This document shows positions 43,430-54,915 of a stretch of DNA of 64,000 nt, piece after piece. Made by a program: the position numbers and the translations under genes. The DNA lies in contig JAAROD010000094.1 of NCBI GenBank assembly GCA_012274445.1, forward strand, positions 806,001 to 870,000, in the 5' to 3' direction. Positions within the stretch are counted from its first letter, which is position 1, and the number at the start of each line of letters is the position of its first letter. Under the pieces are notes generated by a model. That model saw nothing but the letters and a program-made list of their open reading frames with translations. It was not told the origin of the DNA and did not search any database. This DNA is from Sclerotiophoma versabilis. Taxonomy: Eukaryota; Ascomycota; Dothideomycetes; Pleosporales; Didymellaceae.

Positions 43430-44608
43430 ATGGGCGGCTACACGCCAGAAGAACAAGCTTGCAGCAGCTCCTCTGTATATTGTCCATCGAGCAATCATCT
43501 CAACCGCACTCACTCAACACTAGCCGCCAGAATGTTACAACACAAGTACAACCCGCGACAGATAATATTCGTCAAGAACGTACCGCAAGACTCCGCAATG
43601 CGCATCTCTGGGCTATACACGCAATTCAAACCGCTCGAAACGAAGAACCTGTACCCAGACTCACGAATCACAACTTTGATGGTGGCACTGCCAGATGCAG
43701 GCGTTGCAGAGGAAGCTCTATACGAAACTGACGGCTTGAAGATCGGGAGTACAGTCATCACTGTTGAGCGCTACAGTGCGAGGCAGTCGATAGTTGCTAG
43801 GCGCGATGCGCGTAAGAACCGCAATAACATCCCGAGAGACCAGATGGAATACGGCTACGACAGCGATGATGACTATGATGGATGCGACACAGATAGAGAG
43901 ACGCAAGTGAAGAAAAAGATACCAGCAAGCGTGAAGAAGATGGCGCCACAGGTGTTGGACTCGCACATCACTCCAACGCGTAAGGTCAGCAAGGATAGTG
44001 GTGTTAGCTGGGCGAATGTCGCCTCAGGTGTGTCGGCGGAGCAGCATTCACACCCACTGGTGCCTCCGGCTGAGGAAAATACACAACAAGCACCTCTTTC
44101 CGAAACAGCGCCGTTTCCGCCTTTCGATACGCAAGCGCTGCCAACCAGGCCAGTTATTCTCTTGCCTCCAACGAACGGCAGCAGCTCAGGCATTTACTAC
44201 CCTACACCGTATAAAGGCAGGTTCACCAGCCTAACCGCAGCGCCTGCAAAACCTACACCAGCGTTTCCATCACCTGACCTCACCGGCCATCCACAGATCG
44301 TACTCACGCCTGCGACCGCTTCATTTGGTCGTTGTCTTGGTTTGCCAGAGCCACTGTCTTCCAGGGTACCGCCGCCCAGATACTTGCACACGGCATCAGA
44401 GGCATTGATGCCAGCGCAAGCTACGCAGACGCAAAAGAGCACGAGCTCACGCGTCGAGAACGATTCCAGTCAGCCAACACAAGTACCAAACACCGCGCGA
44501 CAGCAGCATGGGAGTTTGGCCATGTCGACGGATACGAGCAGATATATTCGGGGGCAACACTGTGCGGATTGCGCGTTTTGTCAGATGCGCATGCGAGCAC
44601 AGCAATAG
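43430..44608 (+). CDS. Protein with an RRM-like N-terminal domain and disordered tail
   Basis: A single open frame of 392 residues from the ATG at 43430. Residues 45-125 resemble an RNA-recognition motif: IIFVKNVPQD (RNP2-like) and a later LMVALPDAGVAEEALYETDG with GSTVITVERY, the beta-4 strand. RNP1 is weak: RITTLMVAL instead of KGFGFVxF. After this come a basic patch (RRDARKNRNN), an acidic one (YDSDDDYDGCDTDRE), and a long disordered Pro/Ser/Thr-rich tail. The last residues contain a CxxCxxCQM cysteine cluster (HCADCAFCQMRMR). No intron. RNA binding is an inference from the fold-like pattern; a diverged RRM seems likely. Confidence 0.75.
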   Translation: MGGYTPEEQACSSSSVYCPSSNHLNRTHSTLAARMLQHKYNPRQIIFVKNVPQDSAMRISGLYTQFKPLETKNLYPDSRITTLMVALPDAGVAEEALYETDGLKIGSTVITVERYSARQSIVARRDARKNRNNIPRDQMEYGYDSDDDYDGCDTDRETQVKKKIPASVKKMAPQVLDSHITPTRKVSKDSGVSWANVASGVSAEQHSHPLVPPAEENTQQAPLSETAPFPPFDTQALPTRPVILLPPTNGSSSGIYYPTPYKGRFTSLTAAPAKPTPAFPSPDLTGHPQIVLTPATASFGRCLGLPEPLSSRVPPPRYLHTASEALMPAQATQTQKSTSSRVENDSSQPTQVPNTARQQHGSLAMSTDTSRYIRGQHCADCAFCQMRMRAQQ

Positions 44609-45609
44609 CCACCGAACAATCATAGCTTGTAGTCTGGAAATCTGCGGAATGAATTCAGGATGTGTTTGCTTGGAGAAATAGATTGGTAGTGGTGGTGAAA
44701 GGTCACATCTTGAATACAGATCCCGTAACGCTCAACGCCGTCTGCGTCTTTGCACCTACATAACCTATCTTTGCCAGCAGTTCATGCTGCAGGATATTGC
44801 AATTCGTGACGATCAATTACCCTTCGAGAGACTGACTAGAGTTCATGTGGAGGCAGTTCTTTTGTGCGACTTTTTGAGTATCGTCCTCGGGAAGCTCGAG
44901 GCAGGCGTATCTTTTTGCACGAGTGCTTATCGTAACGGGGATGGTAAATTATGATTTGTGGCAGCTGCGCGCCAGGGTCACTGTTACGTGACCAGTTTCA
45001 ACGATATTATGGAGAGGTAGGCCACCAGCTGTTGATCCTTAGTCTGCTTCAGTGCCTTTATCCATGCATTTGTGCAGTTGGTCAGCAGAGACGTCCTCTG
45101 ATTGACTATGTCCCATTCTTTCCAGACCTGCCATTGTGCGCAAGGCTAGATGCATCTTTTGATCGATATGCGCGTTTTTGGCGCATTAGAATAGATGTCT
45201 CTCGTCCTTTTTCGTCAAGGCGGTCCATTTTGTGTGCGTATGAATGCCAGGAGGGGCTGAGTTCTGTCGGGAAGTGGGCCAATCGTGGTTTGAGAACGGG
45301 TTCCTAGCTAGAGGTATGTAAGTAATGCTGTGAGCTGAAGAGGGTACACTAAAGAAGATCGAGATATTGAACAGCTTTCCATGAGCTCATGTCTCCTGCT
45401 CGAGACGCCGCCGCTAGTTGTACAGATCATGTCGGTGTATGATACAAGGTATAGCACAGAAGCTGAGGAGAGTGCGAACGCCGACCGCTACCAAATCTGG
45501 CCCACGGTAAATGCAAACCATCCAAATGACATCCCCATCCAGAACCCATGCTGAACGTCTTGAAATTATAGAACTCCCACTTTTGGGCCATTATATCGAA
45601 AGGGAAAAT
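44609..45609. other. Intergenic, no supported gene
   Basis: About 1 kb at the 3' flanks of convergent genes. A 118-residue plus-strand frame at 44951-45307 lacks context and is not called. Confidence 0.5.
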
Positions 45610-46201
45610 TTATGCGGGCAGAGCAAGGCCGCCGCTTGGTGATGCGCCGGCGTCTGTGGGTGGTGGCGGGGGAGCCTCGAGCTTTGTGTTGTCGGCCATC
45701 ATGCGGTTGAAACCAATCGAGACACCTTCGATTACGGCCAGGAGGATGGCGCACGATATCGCACCGTTGCGCATCGACTTGTAGCCTCCTCGTACTGCGA
45801 GCGAACCGCCGGTGAAGAACCCTGCGATGATGGCGTTCCATGGGTCCTCCTTCTTTCGCAGTCCCTTTACTGCGCAGTCGTATGTGTTGAACAGTCCACC
45901 CCAAACACCGAAGTTACCGCCAAGAACCGGTGCGCGTGCCTTGATAGCTGTGATGGCGCCGATGCGTCGTTCGCCGTAGGGGGAGTTACGGAACTGTGGG
46001 AATCTTGTCAGCACAATGGCAATGCCTCCAGGCTTCTTGGACGTACGCCTTTTACACCGTGCCATACTGCACCACCGACAGCCTGAAAGCACGTTAGCTA
46101 GTGCAAAAGATGAGATGCGCATGTTTGCATACACCCATAGCAAAGGCACCACCGAAGTCATTGAGAATGACCCAGGGACAGGGATCGCGGGAGTGGTCCA
46201 T
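45610..46201 (-). CDS. TIM17: Tim17, mitochondrial inner-membrane import subunit
   Basis: Three exons, 46201-46133, 46082-46047 and 45993-45610, give 162 residues, the usual length. Tim17 is a core channel/sorting subunit of the TIM23 presequence translocase. Splicing gives MDHSRDPCPWVILNDFGGAF, then AVGGAVWHGVKG and FRNSPYGERRIGAITAIKAR, all family hallmarks including the N-terminal acidic Asp-Pro-Cys-Pro. Four hydrophobic segments with GxxxG motifs follow (GGNFGVWGGLFNTYDCAVKG, WNAIIAGFFTGGSLAVRGGY). The tail after MMADNTKLE is Pro-rich. Exon 2 is only 36 nt and introns are 50 and 53 nt. It is divergent from the dynamin-like gene. Confidence 0.97.
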
Positions 46202-47146
46202 CTTCGGTTATGATATGACGAAAGAGACGCGGATGGCGACGATAGGCGGCGAAACGAGATGGCGTGGGCGTGGTGCTGAACGACGGAGAGTGACGATGAT
46301 GCGCTCCAATCTTTTCTCGAACCTTGCGCTATTCGGTTAAACTACGGCACGGCGGTCGCGACTTCCTTCGCCTTCGACGACCGTCCACTGCCATCGTTAC
46401 TCAACCACCAACAGCACGTTTCTATGTTCGGAACCTCTGCTTTCTTTCACGTGCATAGTAGAGTTGTGATAATGTATACACGTTGTTTTCTCAGCAGTGA
46501 ACTCGGCCCTCGTCCCGCACCATGCCCTCATGGTCACGTGCACCTACTTCCAGCTACCTGTCAGTTATATGGCGGCAAGAGACTATGCAATGTCATCAAT
46601 CGCTTCTATTACAAGGAATGCGTATTTTAGTTAAATGCTGGATGAGGCAAATTCTCTTACTTCGCCCCATCACTGCCACTATTCCTTTATGCATAGCACT
46701 AATTAGGCAGACTCACCTTCATACTGCCGGCATCCGTATACACTTCTTTACGTCACCAGAAATAAGCTCAACGAAAACAATCTACCCCCGTCATCCGTCC
46801 AGCTTTCAACTAGTGTGTAGTTCATACCAACATCTTCAACATACCCTTACATGCGCTGCTCAGCCCTCCGTCCCTTCTTCACTTGCCCAGATTAGCCATG
46901 CGCTTCCAAGTCAAATGCTCAAGCAAACAGCAGGGTAGCCTGCTGCTGCGTCTGCAAAGGCAGTTTCACCTCGACTTGCTCCAAGACGGTGCTCCAGATC
47001 CGACTGTTACCGTTTGCTCTGACCTGGCCCTAGCGCGGCTGCCTCGTCCTCAACTGCGTCTTCCCTCCCTCTGTTGACTCGCTATTCATCACACCTACCC
47101 CAACTCGTAGGCTCGACTGTGGTAACCTCACCACGCGCATTGAACT
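46202..47146. promoter_or_regulatory. Divergent promoter between TIM17 and the dynamin-like gene
   Basis: About 945 bases with no supported gene. The last 200 bases before 47147 are pyrimidine-rich. Confidence 0.5.
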
Positions 47147-50081
47147 ATGGCAAGCGCCACCCAGCGTCGCAGTCGTGGCTTCATCATCAAGACGCCATCT
47201 GTCTCTAGCAACGATGGTACTCTTGCTGACGCTCCTCTTGCCGACAAGCCGGTCGATGAAGATGTTTTCACACAGCACCATGATGATGACCAGTCTGGTA
47301 AGGCTGCCTTGAAGCCTCAGTGGCCTGCAGTGATTAATATAGAGCCAGACTCACTACAACAAGACGCATCTGCTCATGACGAGATCGCTCCTCTCAGTGC
47401 CAACGTGCTCGAGGCTCTCAGAATTGTCAGTAGGCTTGAGCAGCTGGGTCTCGACAAGCAGCAAATTCCTCTTCCCAAATGCATCGTGCTAGGTATGTAT
47501 TGAGGTGACGTAGAGGTGAATGTACGTTAACAGAGCGCAGGGCAACAGTCGACTGGCAAGTCATCCGTCATTGAGGCTATCTCGGGGATCAAGACTCCCA
47601 GGGACACAGGTACCTGCACACGCTGTCCTCTCTTCATCGAATTGCAGCCCTCGACTGATCCTAAGGCGGCATGGCACGCGGAAATCTCCCTGTTGCGCTA
47701 TTACGATCTTGCAACAAACCGCAACCATCGCGGAATGGACACCGAGTTCCAAGGCTGGGTTCCCGCAGCAGTCCCAGCAAAGATGCTTTTCGCCCAGACC
47801 GACAACCCCGCACATCTAGAATCACTGATTCGATGTGCGCAGTGTGCTATCCTGAGCCCTCTCGAAAACCCACAATCGTTTTTGGACCCATCCTTTGACA
47901 TTACTGCAATCCAGAAGACCCTCTTTAGCCCCAACATTGTGTGCATCGTTGTTTCGAAGCCCAGTCTTCCACCACTAAGTTTCTTCGATCTTCCCGGCAT
48001 GATTGGCCAAGCTGAAAACGATGAAGAGGCATTCACTGTACCTATGGTCAAGAACCTTCTAACGAAGTACATCATGGACCCGGAAGCACTGGTCCTTGTC
48101 ACTTGCACCTTGGAGAACGACGTCGCAAATTCGATGGCCGCTGGACTTGCGCAGGACTTGAAGGTTACTGATCGTTGCATGGGTAGGTAGACACATTTGT
48201 ATGATAAAATTTGCAACTAACATTGTGCAGGGGTGCTTACGAAGCCTGACCGTCTGCCTCCTGGCGAATCTCCAAGGGACTTGGCGAAGATTCTGGACGG
48301 TCGCAGTTTCAAGTTGGGCCACGGGTACTTCGTCGTGAAGAACCTGAGTTCCGACGAGATCAATCAAGGTCTGACCCACCAAGATGCCCGAAGGCTCGAG
48401 CAGCAATTCTTCAACACAGCCGCACCCTGGTCGAAGGACCTGCGGTCATTTCAGGCACGCTTTGGTACAGTCAACATGCAGCAGTACCTCTCTGTAGAGC
48501 TAGGTAACCGAGTGATGCTAAAGCTCCCGGCCATACGTCGTCAGATCGAGGAGCGTCTCACATCAGTTGAGGAGGAGCTGAGTCGCATACCGGACATACC
48601 ACTCCATACTGCAGCCCGTACTGTTGCTGATGTGGTACAGGCTTTTGCTAATAATGTACGCAACGAAATGGTAGGTGAGCATAGTTTCTTGACGTGGAGC
48701 AATATCTGGGACGAAGTTCAGCAGGATATGTGGGACATGTTGTTGAAGCTAAAGCCAACCATGTCAACAACCGGGCAACTTGACGAAGGCTTGTTTTCTG
48801 CCACCCTTCCAGGACGTTCAGTCCATGAATCGATCGTCATCGACTCGGAAGATGATATCGCGATGTCAAATACTCCAGAAACACCAAGCAAAAAGCGAAA
48901 GCATGATGCACAGCCGAAGCGTGAAGCTCAAACTCCAGCGCTTGGATTGTCGCCGTTACGCACACCCAGAAAAGCAGCCAGCAGGAATGCGTGCCAGCAG
49001 TCTCCAAGAACGTTGTCATCAAATCAGTCTGACGACATTGCCGCGCTGAAGAAGTTATACAATTTGGATGATGTGACCCGGTACATCAGCCTAAACTCCA
49101 AGAGCAAGATTCCAGGCCAGATTAATCCAAAAGTCCGTGAAGAGCTGATGCTGTCCGCGCTCGAATATTGGCCACTTGTCATAAAGAAATTCTTCGCTGA
49201 TCTTGAGCACCAGCTGAAGCAGCGCATCCAGTTCCTCTTCGACAAGCACTTTAGCGAATGGAAGGGTTCAGAATTGTACGCAGCATCATTTGCCATTGTT
49301 AAAGGCCTTCTTGACAACAACATCCACGAACAGCAGACGACGATGGCGAGCGAGAGCCTGAAGGATGAGCGTGAAGGCCCACATATCTTTCATAGAGATA
49401 TTTTCAGGACGGAGAAGGCGGCCACAATGGCGAGGTATTCCCAGGCACGCATTAACGCCCGATTGAGCAGCTTTGTCCGAGACGCTGTTCAGTATTCCGG
49501 TCGAGACATGTCTCCAGCTGACAAGGAGAAGATCCGTAAAGATGACAAGAAAATGGCACTTATAAGAGAGGAGCCATATACACATGAGATTGACCTGGTT
49601 GCCGACATTACAACCTACTACATGATCGCGGCCCGCCGCTTCCATGATTCCGTCACGATGCGAATTGAGTCGAAGTTTTTCAAACAACTCCGTGACAAGC
49701 TTCGCGACCAGCTACAAGATGAGCTCGGCATTTACGATGTGCACCAGGGTAAGAGTTTTTCGAACCACTAGGGGCTGCTTGCACATACTGACACCAGCCT
49801 TAGGCCCTTACAATGCTCAGCGTCTTCTGGCAGAGTCACCTGAGCGACTGACTCGTCGAAACATCCTTGTCGCAAAGAAGAAGGCACTTTCTGAGGGACT
49901 ACAGTGCTTCAGCAACCACCTACAGCAGTTGCAGGCAGGCAACGGTACTGGGCTAGCCCACAACCGCCCGTCCAATTATCAGCCTCCTTCGGTATCCTCT
50001 CCACGGATTCAAGACACGGAAGCGGTGCATTCGCACGGTCTTCCCCTACGCTCGATGAGCCGCCCCCTACCTAACGTCTGA
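47147..50081 (+). CDS. Mx/dynamin-like large GTPase
   Basis: Four exons, 47147-47492, 47541-48182, 48231-49748 and 49804-50081, give 927 residues. GTPase motifs: G1 GQQSTGKSS (made by splicing, using the second CAG acceptor), G3 DLPG, G4 TKPD. The dynamin middle region follows, then an insert with a nuclear-localisation-like patch (SKKRKHDAQPKR) and a Thr-Pro-rich segment, then a helical stalk and a GED-like region (YYMIAARRFHDSVTMRIESKF). The C-terminus is disordered. It lacks the PH domain of classical dynamin, resembling Mx-like dynamins. In fungi such proteins are many and their roles mostly unknown. All introns (48-55 nt) have good signals. Confidence 0.93.
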
Positions 50082-51431
50082 GTGTTTGTCCCAGTCGGTA
50101 CTGCACATACACGGGTTTTGCATGTGCGCTCCCGACTCTGCTTCGCTCAGCAATACGCACAAGGCCTTCGCAACCACTCGCGCACGCATAATTTGTCGCA
50201 TTTGCTACATTCAAGGCTCTTACAAACTGCGACGTTCGATTGCTTCCATATCTCTGTTAGTTGAGATGGATTGGCGATATTGAGGATGGGCGAGGTCCGC
50301 AAACTACCGCCCTTACCCGTTCCCTCGGCCATCTCAACCAGCTGTCTTCATTTGCACGATTAAAGCCGCCTAACGACACATTTTGGTCTAGAGGGTTCCC
50401 CCTTGAATCTTGCATAGCTTTCATAAATCAAAACCGAAAACCCAATATCAATTACACACTCACCGTGACGCCCTCGGACCATGAACTCCCCACCATTCAG
50501 CCCCCAATAAATGTCCACACATCCTCTCTCAAGCTCTAGTTCTTCTCCCCCTCGTCCTCGTCTCCTCTGTCGCCTTTCGCCTTACCCTCTACAGCCCCCT
50601 CGACTCCCTCTTCACTGACACCCTCTCCTTCTCACTGTCCGCCATCTCAACAAGCTCTCGCAGAACTTCAAGCATCTCCAGCTCAAGGAGTGGATATCAA
50701 ACCGCCCCACTGCACTATGCGAGTAACGCAAAGATTCCCCTCTATCCCTATCGAACATGTACAAGAGATCGTGGGTGTCCCAGCTGGCGTGAATCCCGAG
50801 GATACCTATTCTCCACTTTCCGTCACGCCCAGGGTCTTCGTGATCTCTATTGACTACTCCAACAAAACCCTCTTCTTCGTCTCAACTTTGACCTCCAGCT
50901 CTATTGCTTCAGTATCGCCGAACAGTCCCCGCGAGTGCATTTATGCCATTGATCTTTACTTGCGTGACTTCAATCCCTGCTCGATCCCGCTAGCTACTAG
51001 CTGTGTTGCATTCAACCACGAGTTGTGTGAGTGTACGCATGTCTGCGGCGGAGCGACACTTAGAAATAGTCACATATCAAGGAAAATTTCAGAGTGACTT
51101 AAGAGTACTGACGCGGAAGGGATTTCTCAATCTTGTCCCCTACAATCGCCCAATATCCTTTGGTATTTTTGGGTAACATGCCGTTTTTTGAAGCTGAGGC
51201 GGCTGGTGGCAATTTCTGCTTCTCACGATGTGTGCTTTGTGAAGACAAGCATGGGAGATGTGCAAAGGGCAGGCTGTGGCGACTACGATAGTAATTGCAT
51301 GCAACACAGAGATTGATAACGTAGCAATGCAATTTTCCAGGCAAAGTCGAGTGTAGCACACTCGTTTAAAGTAATAGGATATGTCTGTGTTGATAATGGA
51401 AGATATACGCAAGAGAAATCATTCTACCGTC
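50082..51431. other. Intergenic, no confident gene
   Basis: About 1.35 kb between the dynamin-like gene and the 3' end of the flavoprotein gene. A pyrimidine-rich tract (about 50540-50640) is followed by a 135-codon plus-strand frame without ATG (50690-51097) and another overlapping frame with signal-like LVLLPLVLVSSVA. Neither has a start, so I do not call a gene, but a spliced small gene cannot be excluded. Confidence 0.4.
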
Positions 51432-53255
51432 TTAGTAATCGAAATCCTCGAATAAAACTTCCTTCCCTGGTAACCATTCCAACACCTGCTTTCTGAAGGG
51501 CTTGCCCGCACATAAATACCACTTATCCGCCTCCACGCTGTCAAGATCGTTCTTCGTGAGTCTTCTGAATTGGACACGCGCACCAGCTTCCGTCGCTTTT
51601 TCCCATGTCGGATCGCAGGTATCCGCTGTGTTTCCTGTGACGAACACGTCCGTAGCCCCAGCCAGCTTGGGATACTTGTCCAGCGTATCAACGACAAGCC
51701 CCGCATCCGCCGTCTTGACTGTCCACAGCAGTTTGAACCTGCGCGGATCCAGGTCCAAAGCTTCGAGTTGGCCGAGAAGCGGGGTGATACCGACTCCAGC
51801 CGCGACAAACGGGGTTACTCCCCCCTCGTCGCCGGTTTGCGTGATCTTGAAGTCGCCGCCGATACCCAGGATGGGGACTTCGAAGCCCGCACGCTCGTTC
51901 TGCTGGAACATATGCGAAGTGACTGGGCCAACGCGGCGGATTGTGATGGCGAACTGCGTGTCGGGGTTTGTTCCAGAGGGGGATGAGGAGATGGTGAATG
52001 TGCGCACGAAGTCGTCGTTCAGGGACCGAGGGTCATCGTTGCGCATGTGAGAATACCCAATGTCCAGGTTTTCCTTGAATGAGAGTGCAACCCACTGGCC
52101 TGCAGCGTACTCGACACCGTCGGGGACCTCGAATGTGAAGCGCGCGATTGTCGGCGTGAGGAGTGTTTTCTTGACGAGCTGTGCGGTTCTGGGCGAGGAT
52201 GTGATGATGCGCGATTTGATGTTGCCTTCCGATACGAGCGTGCGCAGAAGCGGATTATACGGTGAATGCCCGTTGAATTTCAGCTCGCCCCTGAAAGCCA
52301 GCCCTTGCTTCACGAGTTTCGTCTTCGTCAGGTTGATCTTGACGGCGAGATTGGTGCCGGGCAGCATCTGCGCAGCGTCGGGACCGACGAGCATTTCTGC
52401 CACTCCAGTCGTGTACAGTATGTCCCCTGTTTCATAGTCTGGGAATGTAATGCCGATGCGTGGGTTGAGCTGCAGGTTACCGAGAGACTGATATAAGCGG
52501 TTACCTGAGTATTCTGGATAGATGATGCAGGTTGGTGAAATGGTGCGGACGAAGCCTGGCGGGCCGCCGCGGTGGTTGGTGTCCATATCTATGTCTGTGG
52601 TGGTGGAGAGGAAGAACATGTCTGCTTTGTCGATGAGGGCTCTACCTTCAGGAGAGAGACTGGGGCCCTCGGAGAGGAGTTTTGGGGTTACGAGAGCGGG
52701 CTTGAGCTCATACTGGTTGAGGTATTTGGGGCAATTTCCGAGGCTTTGCTCAATCTTGGTGACAAGCTGGATCTCATTCTGGGTTTTTGGGGCATCGGCT
52801 GGTAGCGCTGTGCTTTCTTCGCCCTCGATGTCGATTTCTCGAACCGTCCCTGCAGCCATTTTGCCTGCAATCTTCACACGCTTTCTTGTGACTAAGTCGA
52901 TTGCTAATCCTGAAAGCATCTTCCCACCGTCTTCCAGATGCAGCATCTCCCCCTTCTCGGCACCTCCAACTAGAGCTTGGACAACCGGGTCAAACTTGCT
53001 GTCAACGAGCGTCCTCGTGCCTACAAAACCGCCTCCAAAGGGCTCAGAGAATCCTGGTGTGCCTCCCCATAGCGCAGTCCATGGCCACGATTCAGCATCA
53101 AGGGTACCTATGGCGAGAAGCGGAGCGCGCTGGAGCATGAAGGATGCCTGTGGAGTGAGCATAGATGACGTCGGGTTGTCTTGGTCAGGCACTTGAAGAA
53201 GCTTGTGCATCAACTTCTCCCCTTTGCTCCAGCCCATGGCCATAAAAAAGGCCAT
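51432..53255 (-). CDS. Two-domain flavoprotein: PNPOx-like FMN domain plus FAD/NAD(P) reductase domain
   Basis: A single exon of 607 residues from the ATG at 53255. The N-terminal half resembles pyridoxamine-5'-phosphate-oxidase-like split-barrel FMN proteins (LAIGTLDAESWPWTALWGGT, then ADMFFLSTTTD with a nearby GGPPGFVR). The C-terminal half is a ferredoxin-reductase-type module: FVRTFTISS matches the RxYS flavin-binding motif, GVGITPLLGQL the NAD(P) pyrophosphate motif, and CAGKPFRKQVLEWL the C-terminal CGP-like loop. No iron-sulfur cysteine cluster is visible. Bacterial and fungal relatives are annotated as FAD-binding oxidoreductases of unknown substrate. The upstream in-frame codons lack ATG, so 53255 is used; a small 5' exon is possible. 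Confidence 0.86.
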   Translation of the reverse strand: MAFFMAMGWSKGEKLMHKLLQVPDQDNPTSSMLTPQASFMLQRAPLLAIGTLDAESWPWTALWGGTPGFSEPFGGGFVGTRTLVDSKFDPVVQALVGGAEKGEMLHLEDGGKMLSGLAIDLVTRKRVKIAGKMAAGTVREIDIEGEESTALPADAPKTQNEIQLVTKIEQSLGNCPKYLNQYELKPALVTPKLLSEGPSLSPEGRALIDKADMFFLSTTTDIDMDTNHRGGPPGFVRTISPTCIIYPEYSGNRLYQSLGNLQLNPRIGITFPDYETGDILYTTGVAEMLVGPDAAQMLPGTNLAVKINLTKTKLVKQGLAFRGELKFNGHSPYNPLLRTLVSEGNIKSRIITSSPRTAQLVKKTLLTPTIARFTFEVPDGVEYAAGQWVALSFKENLDIGYSHMRNDDPRSLNDDFVRTFTISSSPSGTNPDTQFAITIRRVGPVTSHMFQQNERAGFEVPILGIGGDFKITQTGDEGGVTPFVAAGVGITPLLGQLEALDLDPRRFKLLWTVKTADAGLVVDTLDKYPKLAGATDVFVTGNTADTCDPTWEKATEAGARVQFRRLTKNDLDSVEADKWYLCAGKPFRKQVLEWLPGKEVLFEDFDY

Positions 53256-53972
53256 GTTGGCAATCGAATATTTGTCAGTGGATGCTGGTATCGACGACAA
53301 CTATTGCGGCTGTCCCTCTCTTATGAACAGGTAGACTCTGTTACGTATCAAAGCCTTGCGATTAAAAGAGCTTTCTGCACTTTCCTTGGCTGAGGCGGAC
53401 TGTCTTACCAAGCACTACGTATCAGCAACGTGGGTTCATTTAACAGTCAGTGGTGACGATGCTGACAATGCCGACGATGCCGATATGTTGCCATCGGCCT
53501 GGCTGATCACCTCTCGGCCGCGCAAGAAGGCACGCAGAGGTGAAGGCCTGAAATTGTGATTAGTCGGCTCAGTCAGCAGTGAAGCTTGTCGCAGCCTCAC
53601 CCAGAATGCGGGGTACCGGTACGGTAGACTAGCGGGAAGTTGGATCCACCAGAGCTCGTGCAGCTAAATGTGCAAGGGGGTGCTCCTAAGTCCCACAACG
53701 GGAACGCAATCAATACCTGCCAGTAGTTATGCAATTATGTGTCTACTTTAACATGGCCAGAAGGTTTGTTCATCATCGCATCTTCTCACAAGCCACTTAT
53801 GACGGCCCGACGCTTGGCAGAATTGAGGCTGAAAGTCGTGCGACCTGGAGCAAGTGAACACCTTCGGTCTTTTCAACCTCATACCTCGTCACCTCACACA
53901 ATAATTCAATAGAACGAGTCTTCCCTCGTCTAAACCGCCCAATCCACCCGTTAACCTCATATCCCGCTCGTC
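53256..53972. promoter_or_regulatory. Divergent promoter region of the flavoprotein and MARVEL-like genes
   Basis: About 715 bases without a supported gene. Confidence 0.5.
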
Positions 53973-54765
53973 ATGGCGCTCAACAGGGCCCGCGTAAAAC
54001 CAACACCCTACCCCTTCCTCCCCTTCCACGCCCTGCGTACCGCGCAGCTAGTTTCCTCGCTCATAGTCGCGAGCATAACGTCGTACTTTCTGCGCGAGCT
54101 CTCGGCAAACAACTACTCTCTGCCGTGGACATTCATCCTGGTACATTCCGTCCCTTCTGCATTTCCTCCACGATGGCCTTGCATGCCCCTACCCCAGCCT
54201 TGCCTGCCACGCACTAATCTGACCTTCGCAGCTCCTCAGCGTCTCGCTCCTGACGCTCACCTCGCTTGCACTGACCATCGCCCTGCACATCCGCCACGGC
54301 CTGAATCCCGGGCTGAATCTCGGTCTAAATGCACTTCTGGCCGTCATCTGGGCTGTAGCCTTTGCACTGCTCGCGTGGTGGAGTTCCAGCACGTTGACGT
54401 CGGCGTGCGCGGTTGAGAACTGGGAGTCTGAGACGGGAACGAGCGTGTGCAGGACGTACAAGGCGCTGTTCAGCTTTGCACTCTTGGGGCTCGTGGCCAC
54501 GCTTGCGGCGCTGGGGCTCGATGTGCATGTTCACAGGAGCAGTGTGGGGAAGGGCCGGTTTGTAAGTTTGGCCATGCAGGCGGGCACGATGGACGTCGAT
54601 GATGGGATCTGGGATACTAATCCTAATCCTGCTGCGCTGAGGGATACAGGGGTCAGAGGAGGAGAGGGGTATGCGTTGCCTGAGGAGCAGTTTGGGTATG
54701 AGGATACGGGGTATGCGGGGGCTGGTGGGCATTTGGGGAGGCGGAGTGTGGAGGCGCGACTATGA
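53973..54765 (+). CDS. Four-helix membrane protein, MARVEL-like
   Basis: Two exons, 53973-54140 and 54232-54765, give 233 residues. The 91-nt intron (GTACAT..TCGCAG) joins SLPWTFIL to LLSVSLLTLTSLALTIALHI. Four hydrophobic helices are seen: ALRTAQLVSSLIVASITSYF, LLSVSLLTLTSLALTIAL, LNALLAVIWAVAFALLAWW and LFSFALLGLVATLAALGLD, the topology of MARVEL-domain proteins, with a CRTYKALFSF-like fourth-helix start commonly seen in fungi. The C-terminal 70 residues are cytoplasmic and Gly/Glu-rich. The role is unknown; plasma membrane or vesicle location is inferred from the family. It converges with the Tfb3 gene. Confidence 0.84.
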
Positions 54766-54915
54766 GGACAATGAAGCTAGTACCTATCATTTCAGAAAGG
54801 AACTGTATTCGAAGATGTATTCGAACATCATTTCGATATGCATGGATGCATGCGCTCTCCCAAACGCCGCCCAATGCGTCTACTATCTATGGCAGAAGCC
54901 GGGTATCATGCAATC

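Noticed and set aside
37148..44608. Biosynthetic gene cluster around the P450
   Set aside because: No polyketide synthase, NRPS, terpene synthase, prenyltransferase or pathway regulator is present nearby.
44951..45307. 118-residue plus-strand frame
   Set aside because: Cys/Leu/Arg-rich, no promoter or family; probably random.
50690..51097. 135-residue plus-strand frame with some protein-like sequence
   Set aside because: No ATG start, no acceptable splice model found, and no recognised family.
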